Of a stretch of DNA of 36,796 nt, positions 17,811 through 24,927 are shown piece by piece. A program made the position numbers and the translations under genes. A model generated the notes under the pieces. The model made no database searches. It saw only the letters and a list, made by a program, of their open reading frames with translations, and had not been told where the DNA came from. Source of the DNA: Sphingobacteriaceae bacterium (GTDB lineage: Bacteria; Bacteroidota; Bacteroidia; Sphingobacteriales; Sphingobacteriaceae); the NCBI GenBank assembly GCA_947459195.1, contig CANHCS010000015.1, positions 1 through 36,796 on the forward strand, read 5' to 3'. The number at the start of each line of letters is the position of its first letter. The first letter of the stretch is position 1.

Positions 17811-18188
17811 TTATGCGCAAGCCGGACAAAGTCCTGCAACCGTAAAATTCATTTGTTTAATTATGTACGAAGACGGCATTTGAAAAACCGGGGAGATGTC
17901 ATTCAAACATACCACCATTTTACATTTCTCGCAGCTGAAATGTATGTGATTATGCTCGTGTTCTTGTTTGCATTGAGTACAAGATGCAAATTTTAGCACC
18001 CCATCCACATTAATTATTTTATGAATGATATTCTCTTTAACCAGACGTTCCAAAATTCTGTACACCGTTACTCGATCGCATAATCCATCGAGCATACTCA
18101 ATATTTCTGCATGAGAAAGTGCAATTGAGGAATCCTGAATAAGCTTCCTAATTTCGGACAGGGCTTTAGTATCTCGGTAATTTTTCAC
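17811..18188 (-). CDS. Fur-family transcriptional regulator, probably Zur-like
   Basis: This metal-responsive repressor has 125 residues from the GTG at 18188. The N-terminal winged helix contains LCDRVTVYRILERLVKENIIHK. The dimerisation part has the metal/zinc motif HEHNHIHFSCEKC and a C-terminal CPAC, which together form the structural Cys4 zinc site. A TTG nine codons upstream would start inside a palindrome, so I prefer the GTG, which gives the usual N-terminus (KNYRDTKALSEIRKLI). It is the first gene of an operon with a TonB receptor and a lipoprotein, and probably controls it by binding the palindrome just upstream. The metal cannot be proven from sequence. Confidence 0.85.
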   Translation of the reverse strand: MKNYRDTKALSEIRKLIQDSSIALSHAEILSMLDGLCDRVTVYRILERLVKENIIHKIINVDGVLKFASCTQCKQEHEHNHIHFSCEKCKMVVCLNDISPVFQMPSSYIIKQMNFTVAGLCPACA

Positions 18189-18192
18189 TGAA

Positions 18193-18207
18193 TGCAACAA
18201 AGTTGCA
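18193..18207. promoter_or_regulatory. Perfect palindrome at the Fur-family operon start, probable operator
   Basis: TGCAAC, three bases, then GTTGCA forms a perfect 6-3-6 dyad ending four bases before the GTG start codon. Its position allows steric block of transcription or early elongation. I infer autoregulation by the Fur-family protein. Confidence 0.6.
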
Positions 18208-18292
18208 ATATACAAAATTCAGTCTAAAATTTAGGCTAGTACGAACTGATTTTGCGAGAGTTTAAGACTAATCTAAAACAGCATTACGCTGC

Positions 18293-19642
18293 TTAAGCTA
18301 AATCCCTCAATTTCTCGAGGTCTTTTGGCTTTATTTCAGGATTGATGTAATAATCCATCATACGCTTGTCCTCATTATTAGAAGAACGCATGATCAAATC
18401 CTTAGAATCAAAATAGGTATATAACTTTTGGTTAATAGTTATAATAATCCGATTCCGTATCTGTCTTTGGTTGTCGTAAGATTTATTGTCAAGCTGAAGC
18501 AAGTGATTCAAGTCTGAACTGGAAACTTTCGTATTGGGGTGATTTAAAAAGAGTTGTTTGATCACCAGCAGTTCCTGGTCAGTTAGTTTTAAATGATTTT
18601 GCTTATGCTGTCTCTTGCGATAGATCAAAAATGTCAAACTGACAAGCACTAAAAAGATAATTGCTAATCCGTAAATACGGAGATCCGTCTCAGACTTATA
18701 AACCTTACCAATGAATTGAGCTTCTTTTAGCATATCACTAACTAAAAGACTGTCGAAATGAATTTTATCCCGTTTTCCCGCACTCACAGTCCCTCGTGAA
18801 TACAAATATCCATTGAGGGCATATTGTTCGGCATTTAACATGAAGAAATGATCCCTATTCGAACGGTATTGGTAAAGCTCATTTTTAAAGGGATCAACTA
18901 AATAAATTACTGAATTCGGTAAGTCACTAAAAAAAATCATGTGCTTCCCCGTCCAAACACTTCTGTATTTCTTTTTAGCAAACTCAACCAGTTCCTTGGT
19001 CAAGTTCCCCATATATTTCCATTCTTTCTGTTGGAAAGAGAACACCATAAACGGAATTTTCTTGCTTTCTATTGCCGAATCGGGGTTTAAATAGCTGGAG
19101 AAAAATGCGTCTTCCTCTTTTGAATAGCCGCTAAACAAATAATCAGACGGATTGGGGTTCTCATTTCTTGATTCATAAATATCCCATTCAAATGTTTTGG
19201 GATTATAAAAGGTAAAGATGCTGTGGCGCTGCCAAAATCCATCTCCACCAACAGAAAATAAGGTATCTTTTCTACTAAACTGACTGGCATTAAAATTATA
19301 CCCTCTAAAAAAAGTTTGATCTAAACGGGTCAATTTCAATTTAGGGATACTCAAGCTATAGAGCAATCCGGTACCAGGAACGGTAATGAGCAGCGAGTCG
19401 GCCTTGTAAAAAGCATGAATGTCGAAATCGCCGGGCAATTCTGATTGTAAAAGCTCAGAACCTTGTAGTTTACCTAAATCACGTTGCTCTGGCTTTATAT
19501 TTTCCTCACTCAGCACTCCTGTTTTAACATCGAGTGTATACAATGAATGGTTAGGGCCAATCCATCTGAAACCTTTGTGAACCTGCCCAAAAGAAATAAT
19601 AGCATTAAAAAGTAATAAAAGTACAAGTACGGCTGCTCTCAT
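18293..19642 (-). CDS. Membrane sensor-like protein: periplasmic propeller, one TM, cytoplasmic winged-helix-like domain (paralogue 2)
   Basis: The 449-residue protein has the same order of parts as the gene at 5836. These are a signal peptide (about 1-19), a propeller-like region with VPGTGLLYSL, TFFRGYNFNAS, SVGGDGFW and LVDPFKNELYQY, a membrane helix at about 321-340 (LAIIFLVLVSLTFLI), and a C-terminal domain of 109 residues starting at the same residue number (341). That domain shows LTDQELLVIKQLF, VSSSDLNHLL and KSYDNQRQIRNRIIITINQK, then a NEDKR strand region. It is the most divergent of the three. It lies downstream of paralogue 3 with a 214-base gap that contains its own copy of the dyad motif, so it is probably transcribed separately. 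Confidence 0.68.
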   Translation of the reverse strand: MRAAVLVLLLLFNAIISFGQVHKGFRWIGPNHSLYTLDVKTGVLSEENIKPEQRDLGKLQGSELLQSELPGDFDIHAFYKADSLLITVPGTGLLYSLSIPKLKLTRLDQTFFRGYNFNASQFSRKDTLFSVGGDGFWQRHSIFTFYNPKTFEWDIYESRNENPNPSDYLFSGYSKEEDAFFSSYLNPDSAIESKKIPFMVFSFQQKEWKYMGNLTKELVEFAKKKYRSVWTGKHMIFFSDLPNSVIYLVDPFKNELYQYRSNRDHFFMLNAEQYALNGYLYSRGTVSAGKRDKIHFDSLLVSDMLKEAQFIGKVYKSETDLRIYGLAIIFLVLVSLTFLIYRKRQHKQNHLKLTDQELLVIKQLFLNHPNTKVSSSDLNHLLQLDNKSYDNQRQIRNRIIITINQKLYTYFDSKDLIMRSSNNEDKRMMDYYINPEIKPKDLEKLRDLA

Positions 19643-19708
19643 TTTTCTTGCTTTTAATCAAATATAACTTTTGATTATTGATTTGGATGCGGCTTTGAGA
19701 TACAATGT

Positions 19709-19729
19709 GTGACAAAACGTAATTCACGT
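19709..19729. promoter_or_regulatory. Shared dyad motif, copy B (upstream of paralogue 2)
   Basis: The site reads GTGAC, seven bases (AAAACGT), then AATTCACGT, 66 bases before the ATG. A -7 element TATATTTG, an exact match to the Bacteroidota consensus, is the complement of 19659-19666, about 52 bases from the site centre. A shorter dyad (GTGATTCAC at 19820-19828) lies further upstream and may be an extra half-site. Confidence 0.62.
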
Positions 19730-19856
19730 TTCTGAAAATGATTTGACAAGATCTTATTTTTGAAAAAAGATCGATCGTCAAATCTAATCCCTAAAAAAAC
19801 TGATCAATCATTCAATTAGGTGATTCACTTAATTTTTTATGATTAATCGAAATCTA

Positions 19857-21173
19857 CTAGAAGTCCTGTTTTAAACTTGGTACCAATTCTTTTTTGAGCG
19901 TATACAAACTCTGCCTTTTATCCATAGATGAAGGAGTTCGCAAAATCGCATTTTCGATACGATATTTTAAATAGATTTGATGATTGATATTAGAAATAAT
20001 ATTCAATCTGAGTTTACGCTGGTTATCTAAATTCTTATTAGAAAGACACAATAAATCATTCACTTCAATGGTAGTTAAGCCTTTTGGGGAAGCTAACAGT
20101 GCGCTCAGTAAACCGAGTTCTTGTTCATCCAAATTTAAATTTCGTTTTCTTTGGAGTTTATGGCGTTGGTTATAGCCAATAGCGAATAAGAGTAGAATTA
20201 ATGCTATCACTACATAATAGCCTAAATAAGATTTTGCTTTGTAAAAAGAGCCTATCATGGTCGATTGCTTGAGCAAATCCGCAATTGCAAAAGAAAATCG
20301 TTTACCACCCTCTTCATCCCAATAACCATAGAGAGTACCATTGTGTACGTACATCAATGGAGCTGGTTGAAACGTACGCGTTTCACTCTGATATTTAAAT
20401 ACCTTATTCTTTAGCGGGTCAATTATGTAAATTACTTCACCAGAAAATTGGATGAAATATTGTCCAGACCATAAGATTTCACGTGACTTGAATTCCAACA
20501 ATTCAGGCAGAATAGTCCCTAATACGTTCCAGCGGTTTGATTTAAAATCAAAAGCATACAATTGCGCATCCATCTCGGTGGGCTGCTTGTTTAAAAACGA
20601 ATGGTACTCCGATCCGCCGGAATAGAACACATCAGATTTAGAGGCGTATCCATGAAATCCATTAAAGATGGCTTCAGGTCCTAAATTTTCTGCTTTGATA
20701 TTTTCCCATTCTTTAGATGGTTCGTCAAAAAAGGTCAATGCCTTGCTGAAATTCCAAAAGCCTGATCCACCAAAACTATACAAGGTGTTTTTACGAAGAA
20801 AAACGCTGGCGCCGAAATTATAGCCAGCATAATAGGTCCTGTCGGCCTTGGTCAATAAGCCACGGGCCTCATCAAAATCAAAAACAATCCCAGTACCCGC
20901 CAGCACAAAACGCCATTTAGACTCACCCAAATAAAAACTATGGCTACTGATTCTTGGAGGGAGACGCTCATCAAGCAAACTGTCTAATGCTATTGGTCGA
21001 ATTAGCTGCCATTTACCTGGCTGGAATTCCAATTCGAGTTTTCTATTATGTAGATCTATCCTTTTCCTAAGCTGCACCGAACCATCAAACCAGGTCAAAT
21101 GTTTGCTATCCGCAAAGGAGGAAAAGCTATAAAAAATAAAAAAAATAAAACCGACAAGAACTTTCTTCATCAT
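19857..21173 (-). CDS. Membrane sensor-like protein: periplasmic propeller, one TM, cytoplasmic winged-helix-like domain (paralogue 3)
   Basis: The 438-residue protein has a signal peptide (about 1-22), a propeller-like region carrying AGTGIVFDF, TYYAGYNFGAS, FGGSGFW, VFYSGGSEY and IIDPLKNKVFKY, a membrane helix at about 315-333 (YYVVIALILLLFAIG) and a C-terminal domain of 105 residues. The C-terminal part (LDEQELGLLSALL, LTTIEVNDLL, KNLDNQRKLRLNIISNINHQ, SMDKRQSLYTL) is close to paralogue 1. Divergent from it, 138 bases away, is an FG-GAP lipoprotein gene, and the dyad motif sits almost midway between the two starts. I infer a transmembrane one-component regulator. No enzymatic motif of galactose oxidase is present. 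Confidence 0.7.
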   Translation of the reverse strand: MMKKVLVGFIFFIFYSFSSFADSKHLTWFDGSVQLRKRIDLHNRKLELEFQPGKWQLIRPIALDSLLDERLPPRISSHSFYLGESKWRFVLAGTGIVFDFDEARGLLTKADRTYYAGYNFGASVFLRKNTLYSFGGSGFWNFSKALTFFDEPSKEWENIKAENLGPEAIFNGFHGYASKSDVFYSGGSEYHSFLNKQPTEMDAQLYAFDFKSNRWNVLGTILPELLEFKSREILWSGQYFIQFSGEVIYIIDPLKNKVFKYQSETRTFQPAPLMYVHNGTLYGYWDEEGGKRFSFAIADLLKQSTMIGSFYKAKSYLGYYVVIALILLLFAIGYNQRHKLQRKRNLNLDEQELGLLSALLASPKGLTTIEVNDLLCLSNKNLDNQRKLRLNIISNINHQIYLKYRIENAILRTPSSMDKRQSLYTLKKELVPSLKQDF

Positions 21174-21231
21174 GAATAAGCTATAATTATCAAACCTAAT
21201 AATGCTTGGTCATATAAACACAGCAAATTAA

Positions 21232-21250
21232 GTGAAATACTAATTCACAC
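21232..21250. promoter_or_regulatory. Shared dyad motif, copy C (between paralogue 3 and divergent lipoprotein gene)
   Basis: The site reads GTGAA, five bases (ATACT), then AATTCACAC. It is 58 bases from the start of paralogue 3 and 61 bases from the divergent FG-GAP gene. A -7 element TAGGTTTG for paralogue 3 is the complement of 21191-21198, 43 bases from the site centre. No clear -7 element was found on the other side. The spacer is two bases shorter than in copies A, B and D. Confidence 0.58.
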
Positions 21251-21311
21251 AATTAAAATTTACCACATCAGATAATAGCACTATTATAGGTCTAAATTAA
21301 TATTTGTAAAA

Positions 21312-22589
21312 ATGAAAAGATTATTGTTGAGCCTTGCTGTACTGGCATTTTGGGGATGTAAGAAAACTGAAAATTCAAACAATCCGCAGACACAGGATAA
21401 AAACACTATTTACACCTCTGTTCAAAACATTGTTTACAGTAGTCCTTTAAAAGTGAATAGCATCCACCCTGAAACCGTTAAAATAATTCAGGTGAATGGT
21501 AATTATCACCTAGTCACCTCTTTTGCAGACTTATTTGGGACTACTTACGATTATTTCAGGTCATTCAGAATTGATACTAATTCTGGTCTTTTGACAGAAA
21601 ATACAACATCGCTTCTGGGTGAATATAAAGAAGTCGGTTTCCCAAAGAGTCCTTTTTACTATGAAGATCTCAATGGAGACGGCATTAAAGACCTGTTTGT
21701 TGCCGATCATGGAAAAGAAACTCCCTCATTAATCGTGAATGGACAATTCCCTGGCTATGTTAATCATTTATTTTGGGGGAATTCAAATGGCACTTTTAGC
21801 AAAGCGGCCGTAGCAGAATTAACCAATATCCAAAAATTTTATCATAATTCTGCGGTAGGTGATATCGACAATGATGGAGATAAAGACTTGGTAGTGCAGT
21901 CATTCTCAAACAGCGAAATGGAACTGTTTATAAATGCAAACGGAACATTAGGTAAGAGGATTAATATAGCACCTCAAAACCAAACTGGAAGTATTTTTAT
22001 TGCTGATATGGATACTGATGGGATAACCGATCTAGTATCGGCACCATACATTGATAGATCGGCCACACCGGCTACTTACATTCAAAAGATAAACATTACC
22101 AACAATACGTTTACCAAAACCAATAGCTCTACTGTTCGGCCATTTGGTAACGATTTTGGTTGTTATAAAGTGATAGGGATGCCCAATTCAAACAACGCCA
22201 ACAAATACAATTTCTTTTACTTCGTAGAAAGCGGCATCCTATCACAAAAAATCTTCCGATCGAAGGATAATGACCATAAACAATTGGAAGAGATTTCTAC
22301 CGTTCAATCTACCGCTGCAAGTAATAATATCAGAGACTATCTAATCATTGACCTCAATTTTGATAAATTAAATGACATACTTTTTATTACCAACCCTGGA
22401 GAACCATTAAACAAAAGGGTTTGGTTAAACAAAGGAGGGAATATCTTTGAAAACGCGAATTGGGATGTAAATTCTACACTCACCGACTTTTTTATCCCAA
22501 TATCCCAAAATGCAAGCAGTGGAAAGACCAAATTCTTATACTTCAATCCATTACAATCTCAAATAATTGAAATTTATACAAAGAAGTAA
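21312..22589 (+). CDS. FG-GAP/VCBS-repeat lipoprotein 1
   Basis: This 425-residue protein has a lipobox (LAFWGC) followed by KKTE. The body is a predicted beta-propeller of FG-GAP/VCBS repeats with calcium-binding-like loops DLNGDGIKD, DIDNDGDKD and DMDTDGITD in the first half and a weaker DLNFDKLND near the end. Such proteins usually act as surface adhesion or ligand-binding modules, and the function here is unknown. The acidic residues soon after the Cys may favour surface export, as for other Bacteroidota lipoproteins. It is divergent from sensor-like paralogue 3 and shares the dyad motif with it. It is convergent with the barrel gene at 22664. Confidence 0.82.
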   Translation: MKRLLLSLAVLAFWGCKKTENSNNPQTQDKNTIYTSVQNIVYSSPLKVNSIHPETVKIIQVNGNYHLVTSFADLFGTTYDYFRSFRIDTNSGLLTENTTSLLGEYKEVGFPKSPFYYEDLNGDGIKDLFVADHGKETPSLIVNGQFPGYVNHLFWGNSNGTFSKAAVAELTNIQKFYHNSAVGDIDNDGDKDLVVQSFSNSEMELFINANGTLGKRINIAPQNQTGSIFIADMDTDGITDLVSAPYIDRSATPATYIQKINITNNTFTKTNSSTVRPFGNDFGCYKVIGMPNSNNANKYNFFYFVESGILSQKIFRSKDNDHKQLEEISTVQSTAASNNIRDYLIIDLNFDKLNDILFITNPGEPLNKRVWLNKGGNIFENANWDVNSTLTDFFIPISQNASSGKTKFLYFNPLQSQIIEIYTKK

Positions 22590-22611
22590 GTCAATATAGT
22601 CTTGAAATAAA

Positions 22612-22642
22612 AAACCACCAAGCGAAAAACACTTGGTGGTTT
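22612..22642. terminator. Bidirectional intrinsic terminator
   Basis: An 11-bp perfect stem (AAACCACCAAG with its complement) closes on a nine-base loop between two convergent genes. T-rich sequence follows on the plus strand and the preceding A-run serves the minus strand. Confidence 0.8.
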
Positions 22643-22663
22643 AATAAACAATCAGCTGATTGA

Positions 22664-23269
22664 CTAAAAATTATACCCAATAGATAAGGTAAAGTTCCTA
22701 TTTCTCATTTTGTTGGTTGGTTGGTCGTATTCATACTCATATTCATCTTTAGGCTCTACACCAATATTTGTTACGCCTAATTGATATCGAGCACCCACGA
22801 ATAGTTTTTTTGAGATGGAATAATCCGTACCAAACACCAATGAAAAATCTGTGGATTTGTAATATTCACTAATAGATTCAGTTTCTCCTTCATATTTAGC
22901 TTTAGCCGAAGTTAGAAAGGATAGCTGAGGACCAGCAAAAATCCCCCAATTATTGATGGCATACTTTGCCATAACTGGGAGGGAAATATAATTTAATGTT
23001 TGAGATTCTTCATCAATGTCTTCGAGTTTTGTTCCCATTTGTGAAAAACTCAGCTCTGGCTGTAGGGATAAACGATCTTTTAATGCAAAATTGGCAAATA
23101 CGCCGATGTTCAAGCCGGCTTTAGTGGTGCTTGATAGTTTAACACCATCAGTAACGAACTGTGCACTAGCAAAATTCACACCTGTCCTCACGCCAAAGGA
23201 CGTTTGTGACCATGCGGTCGTGCTTAAAATCATGCATAAAGCAGTAAATACAATTTGTTTAAGTTTCAT
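22664..23269 (-). CDS. PorT-like outer membrane beta-barrel protein
   Basis: This 201-residue barrel has a signal peptide ending in AWSQ, then TSFGVRTGVNFASAQF, a strand pattern typical of the outer membrane beta-barrel family, and FTLSIGYNF at the C-terminus. It has the same type and size as the gene at 14243. It carries a Tyr/Glu-rich loop near residues 177-184 (DEYEYEYD). An extended version of the shared dyad motif lies 76 bases upstream, and TAACTTTA (complement of 23307-23314) may be its -7 element, so it probably belongs to the same regulon as the sensor-like genes. Its exact role is unknown. Confidence 0.83.
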   Translation of the reverse strand: MKLKQIVFTALCMILSTTAWSQTSFGVRTGVNFASAQFVTDGVKLSSTTKAGLNIGVFANFALKDRLSLQPELSFSQMGTKLEDIDEESQTLNYISLPVMAKYAINNWGIFAGPQLSFLTSAKAKYEGETESISEYYKSTDFSLVFGTDYSISKKLFVGARYQLGVTNIGVEPKDEYEYEYDQPTNKMRNRNFTLSIGYNF

Positions 23270-23345
23270 TTTAGTTGTTTTAGGAATGAGAAAAATACTT
23301 AAACAATAAAGTTAATCCTACTATTATTTAATTATGAAGATTTAA

Positions 23346-23379
23346 GTGTGAATTGCGATACAATACATATATGTCACAC
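23346..23379. promoter_or_regulatory. Shared dyad motif, extended copy E (upstream of barrel gene)
   Basis: On the minus strand it reads GTGTGAC, 18 bases, then AATTCACAC. The half-sites are the same as in copy A, but the spacer is 11 bases longer, about one helical turn. It lies 76 bases before the ATG of the barrel gene and after the end of rhlE. Confidence 0.5.
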
Positions 23380-23439
23380 AATTTGAAACTGTGTATAATA
23401 GCCATCAAATAAAAAAACAGCAGCTTCCGTCGGCAATCA

Positions 23440-24717
23440 TCAGGCTCCGAAGGTAACCGTTTTTTGATGCTGTCCGGAGTTTCTGTTTCTTTTCCCGAAT
23501 TTCTTCCCTCCTTGATGGTGTTTCGACTGTGGTCTTTGGCTTCTGGGTGCCTGGGCTTGCTTAACTGGTTTGCTGGCATGATGATCCATCAAAGGGTAGG
23601 CATGTTTATCCACCACCTGGATCTTCTTGGAGATCAATTTTTCAATATCAGCTAGGTAAGGTTTTTCGGTGGCATCACAAAAAGAGTAAGCAGTTCCCTT
23701 GGCACCTGCCCTGCCCGTTCTACCAATTCGGTGGACATAAGTTTCGGCCACATTAGGCATCTCATAATTGATCACGTATTCCAGCTCATCCACATCAATG
23801 CCCCTGGCAGCAATATCGGTGGCCACCAGTACCCGGGTAGTTTGCGATTTAAAATTATTCAATGCTCGCTGACGGGCATTCTGGGCTTTATTGCCATGAA
23901 TGGCCTCGGCAGTAATTCGATGTTTCAATAACATTTTAACCACCTTATCGGCACCATGTTTGGTTCTGGTAAACACCAGTGCTGTTTTGATCTCCTGATT
24001 GTTCAGGATATCAACCAATAGCGCATTTTTATTGCCTTTATCCACGAAATACACATACTGCTGAATCATCTCTGCGGTAGAGGAAACCGGTGTTACGGTT
24101 ACTTTTGAAGGGTTTTTGAGAATGGTCTGCGCCAATTGGATGATCTCTGGCGCCATGGTGGCCGAAAAAAACAAGGACTGCCTTTGTTTAGGCAAAATGG
24201 CCAAAAGCTTCTTCACATCGTGGATAAAACCCATATCCAGCATACGATCTGCCTCATCCAACACAAAAATCTCGATATCTTTTAACTGGACATGACCTTG
24301 ACTGATCAGATCCAGCAATCTGCCAGGTGTAGCAATTAACACATCAATGCCCTTATTTAAAGCAGCAACTTGTGCGTGCTGGTTCACACCCCCGAAGATG
24401 ACGGTGGAGCTTAAGCGAAGATGTCGGCCATAGGCATTGAAACTCTCACCGATCTGGATAGCCAGCTCACGGGTAGGAGTAAGCACCAAACTTCTAATTT
24501 TCTTTTTCCCTTCAAGAGGCTTGCTATGTAAAAGCTGCAAGATGGGAATGCTGAAGGCTGCGGTTTTTCCGGTACCGGTTTGCGCACAGGCCAATAAATC
24601 TTTGCCGGCTAATACCAGCGGTATAGCTTGCGATTGTACAGGAGTAGGTGTAATATATTTTTCTTCATTGAGCGATCTGAGTATGGGCTCAATCAGGTTT
24701 AAATTTTGAAATTGCAT
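23440..24717 (-). CDS. rhlE: DEAD-box RNA helicase, RhlE type
   Basis: This ATP-dependent RNA helicase has 425 residues from the ATG at 24717. The start is chosen because MQFQNLNL gives the usual Q-motif-adjacent beginning; an ATG at 24747 would add ten residues. Motifs in order are AQTGTGKT (I), PTREL (Ia), GG and TPGR, DEAD (II), SAT (III), ALVFTRT (IV), ATDIAARGIDV (V) and HRIGRTGR (VI). The basic, Gln/His/Lys-rich tail of about 60 residues is typical of RhlE and binds RNA. Roles in cold adaptation and ribosome maturation are known for the family. It is divergent from an FG-GAP lipoprotein gene. Confidence 0.93.
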   Translation of the reverse strand: MQFQNLNLIEPILRSLNEEKYITPTPVQSQAIPLVLAGKDLLACAQTGTGKTAAFSIPILQLLHSKPLEGKKKIRSLVLTPTRELAIQIGESFNAYGRHLRLSSTVIFGGVNQHAQVAALNKGIDVLIATPGRLLDLISQGHVQLKDIEIFVLDEADRMLDMGFIHDVKKLLAILPKQRQSLFFSATMAPEIIQLAQTILKNPSKVTVTPVSSTAEMIQQYVYFVDKGNKNALLVDILNNQEIKTALVFTRTKHGADKVVKMLLKHRITAEAIHGNKAQNARQRALNNFKSQTTRVLVATDIAARGIDVDELEYVINYEMPNVAETYVHRIGRTGRAGAKGTAYSFCDATEKPYLADIEKLISKKIQVVDKHAYPLMDHHASKPVKQAQAPRSQRPQSKHHQGGKKFGKRNRNSGQHQKTVTFGA

Positions 24718-24820
24718 GTTGGGGTATTGGATGATTGAAAAGGGCAAGAGAACCTCAGCCCTCGAATTGTTGCAAGATACGGCTTTTATTTCAGCAGGAA
24801 CAATTTATGATTCCAAATAG

Positions 24821-24841
24821 GTGACAAAACACAATTCACAC
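24821..24841. promoter_or_regulatory. Shared dyad motif, copy A (upstream of FG-GAP lipoprotein 2)
   Basis: The site reads GTGAC, seven bases (AAAACAC), then AATTCACAC, 86 bases before the ATG of the lipoprotein gene. The element TAGCTTTA at 24874-24881, one base off the -7 consensus, lies 43 bases from the centre. The first ten bases match copy B exactly. Confidence 0.6.
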
Positions 24842-24927
24842 ATTGGATGAGTACCCTAAACTACTTTTATTATTAGCTTTATTCTTAAAGGATTTTTAAC
24901 TGATCGAAATCATTTTCCAGAGCACCA

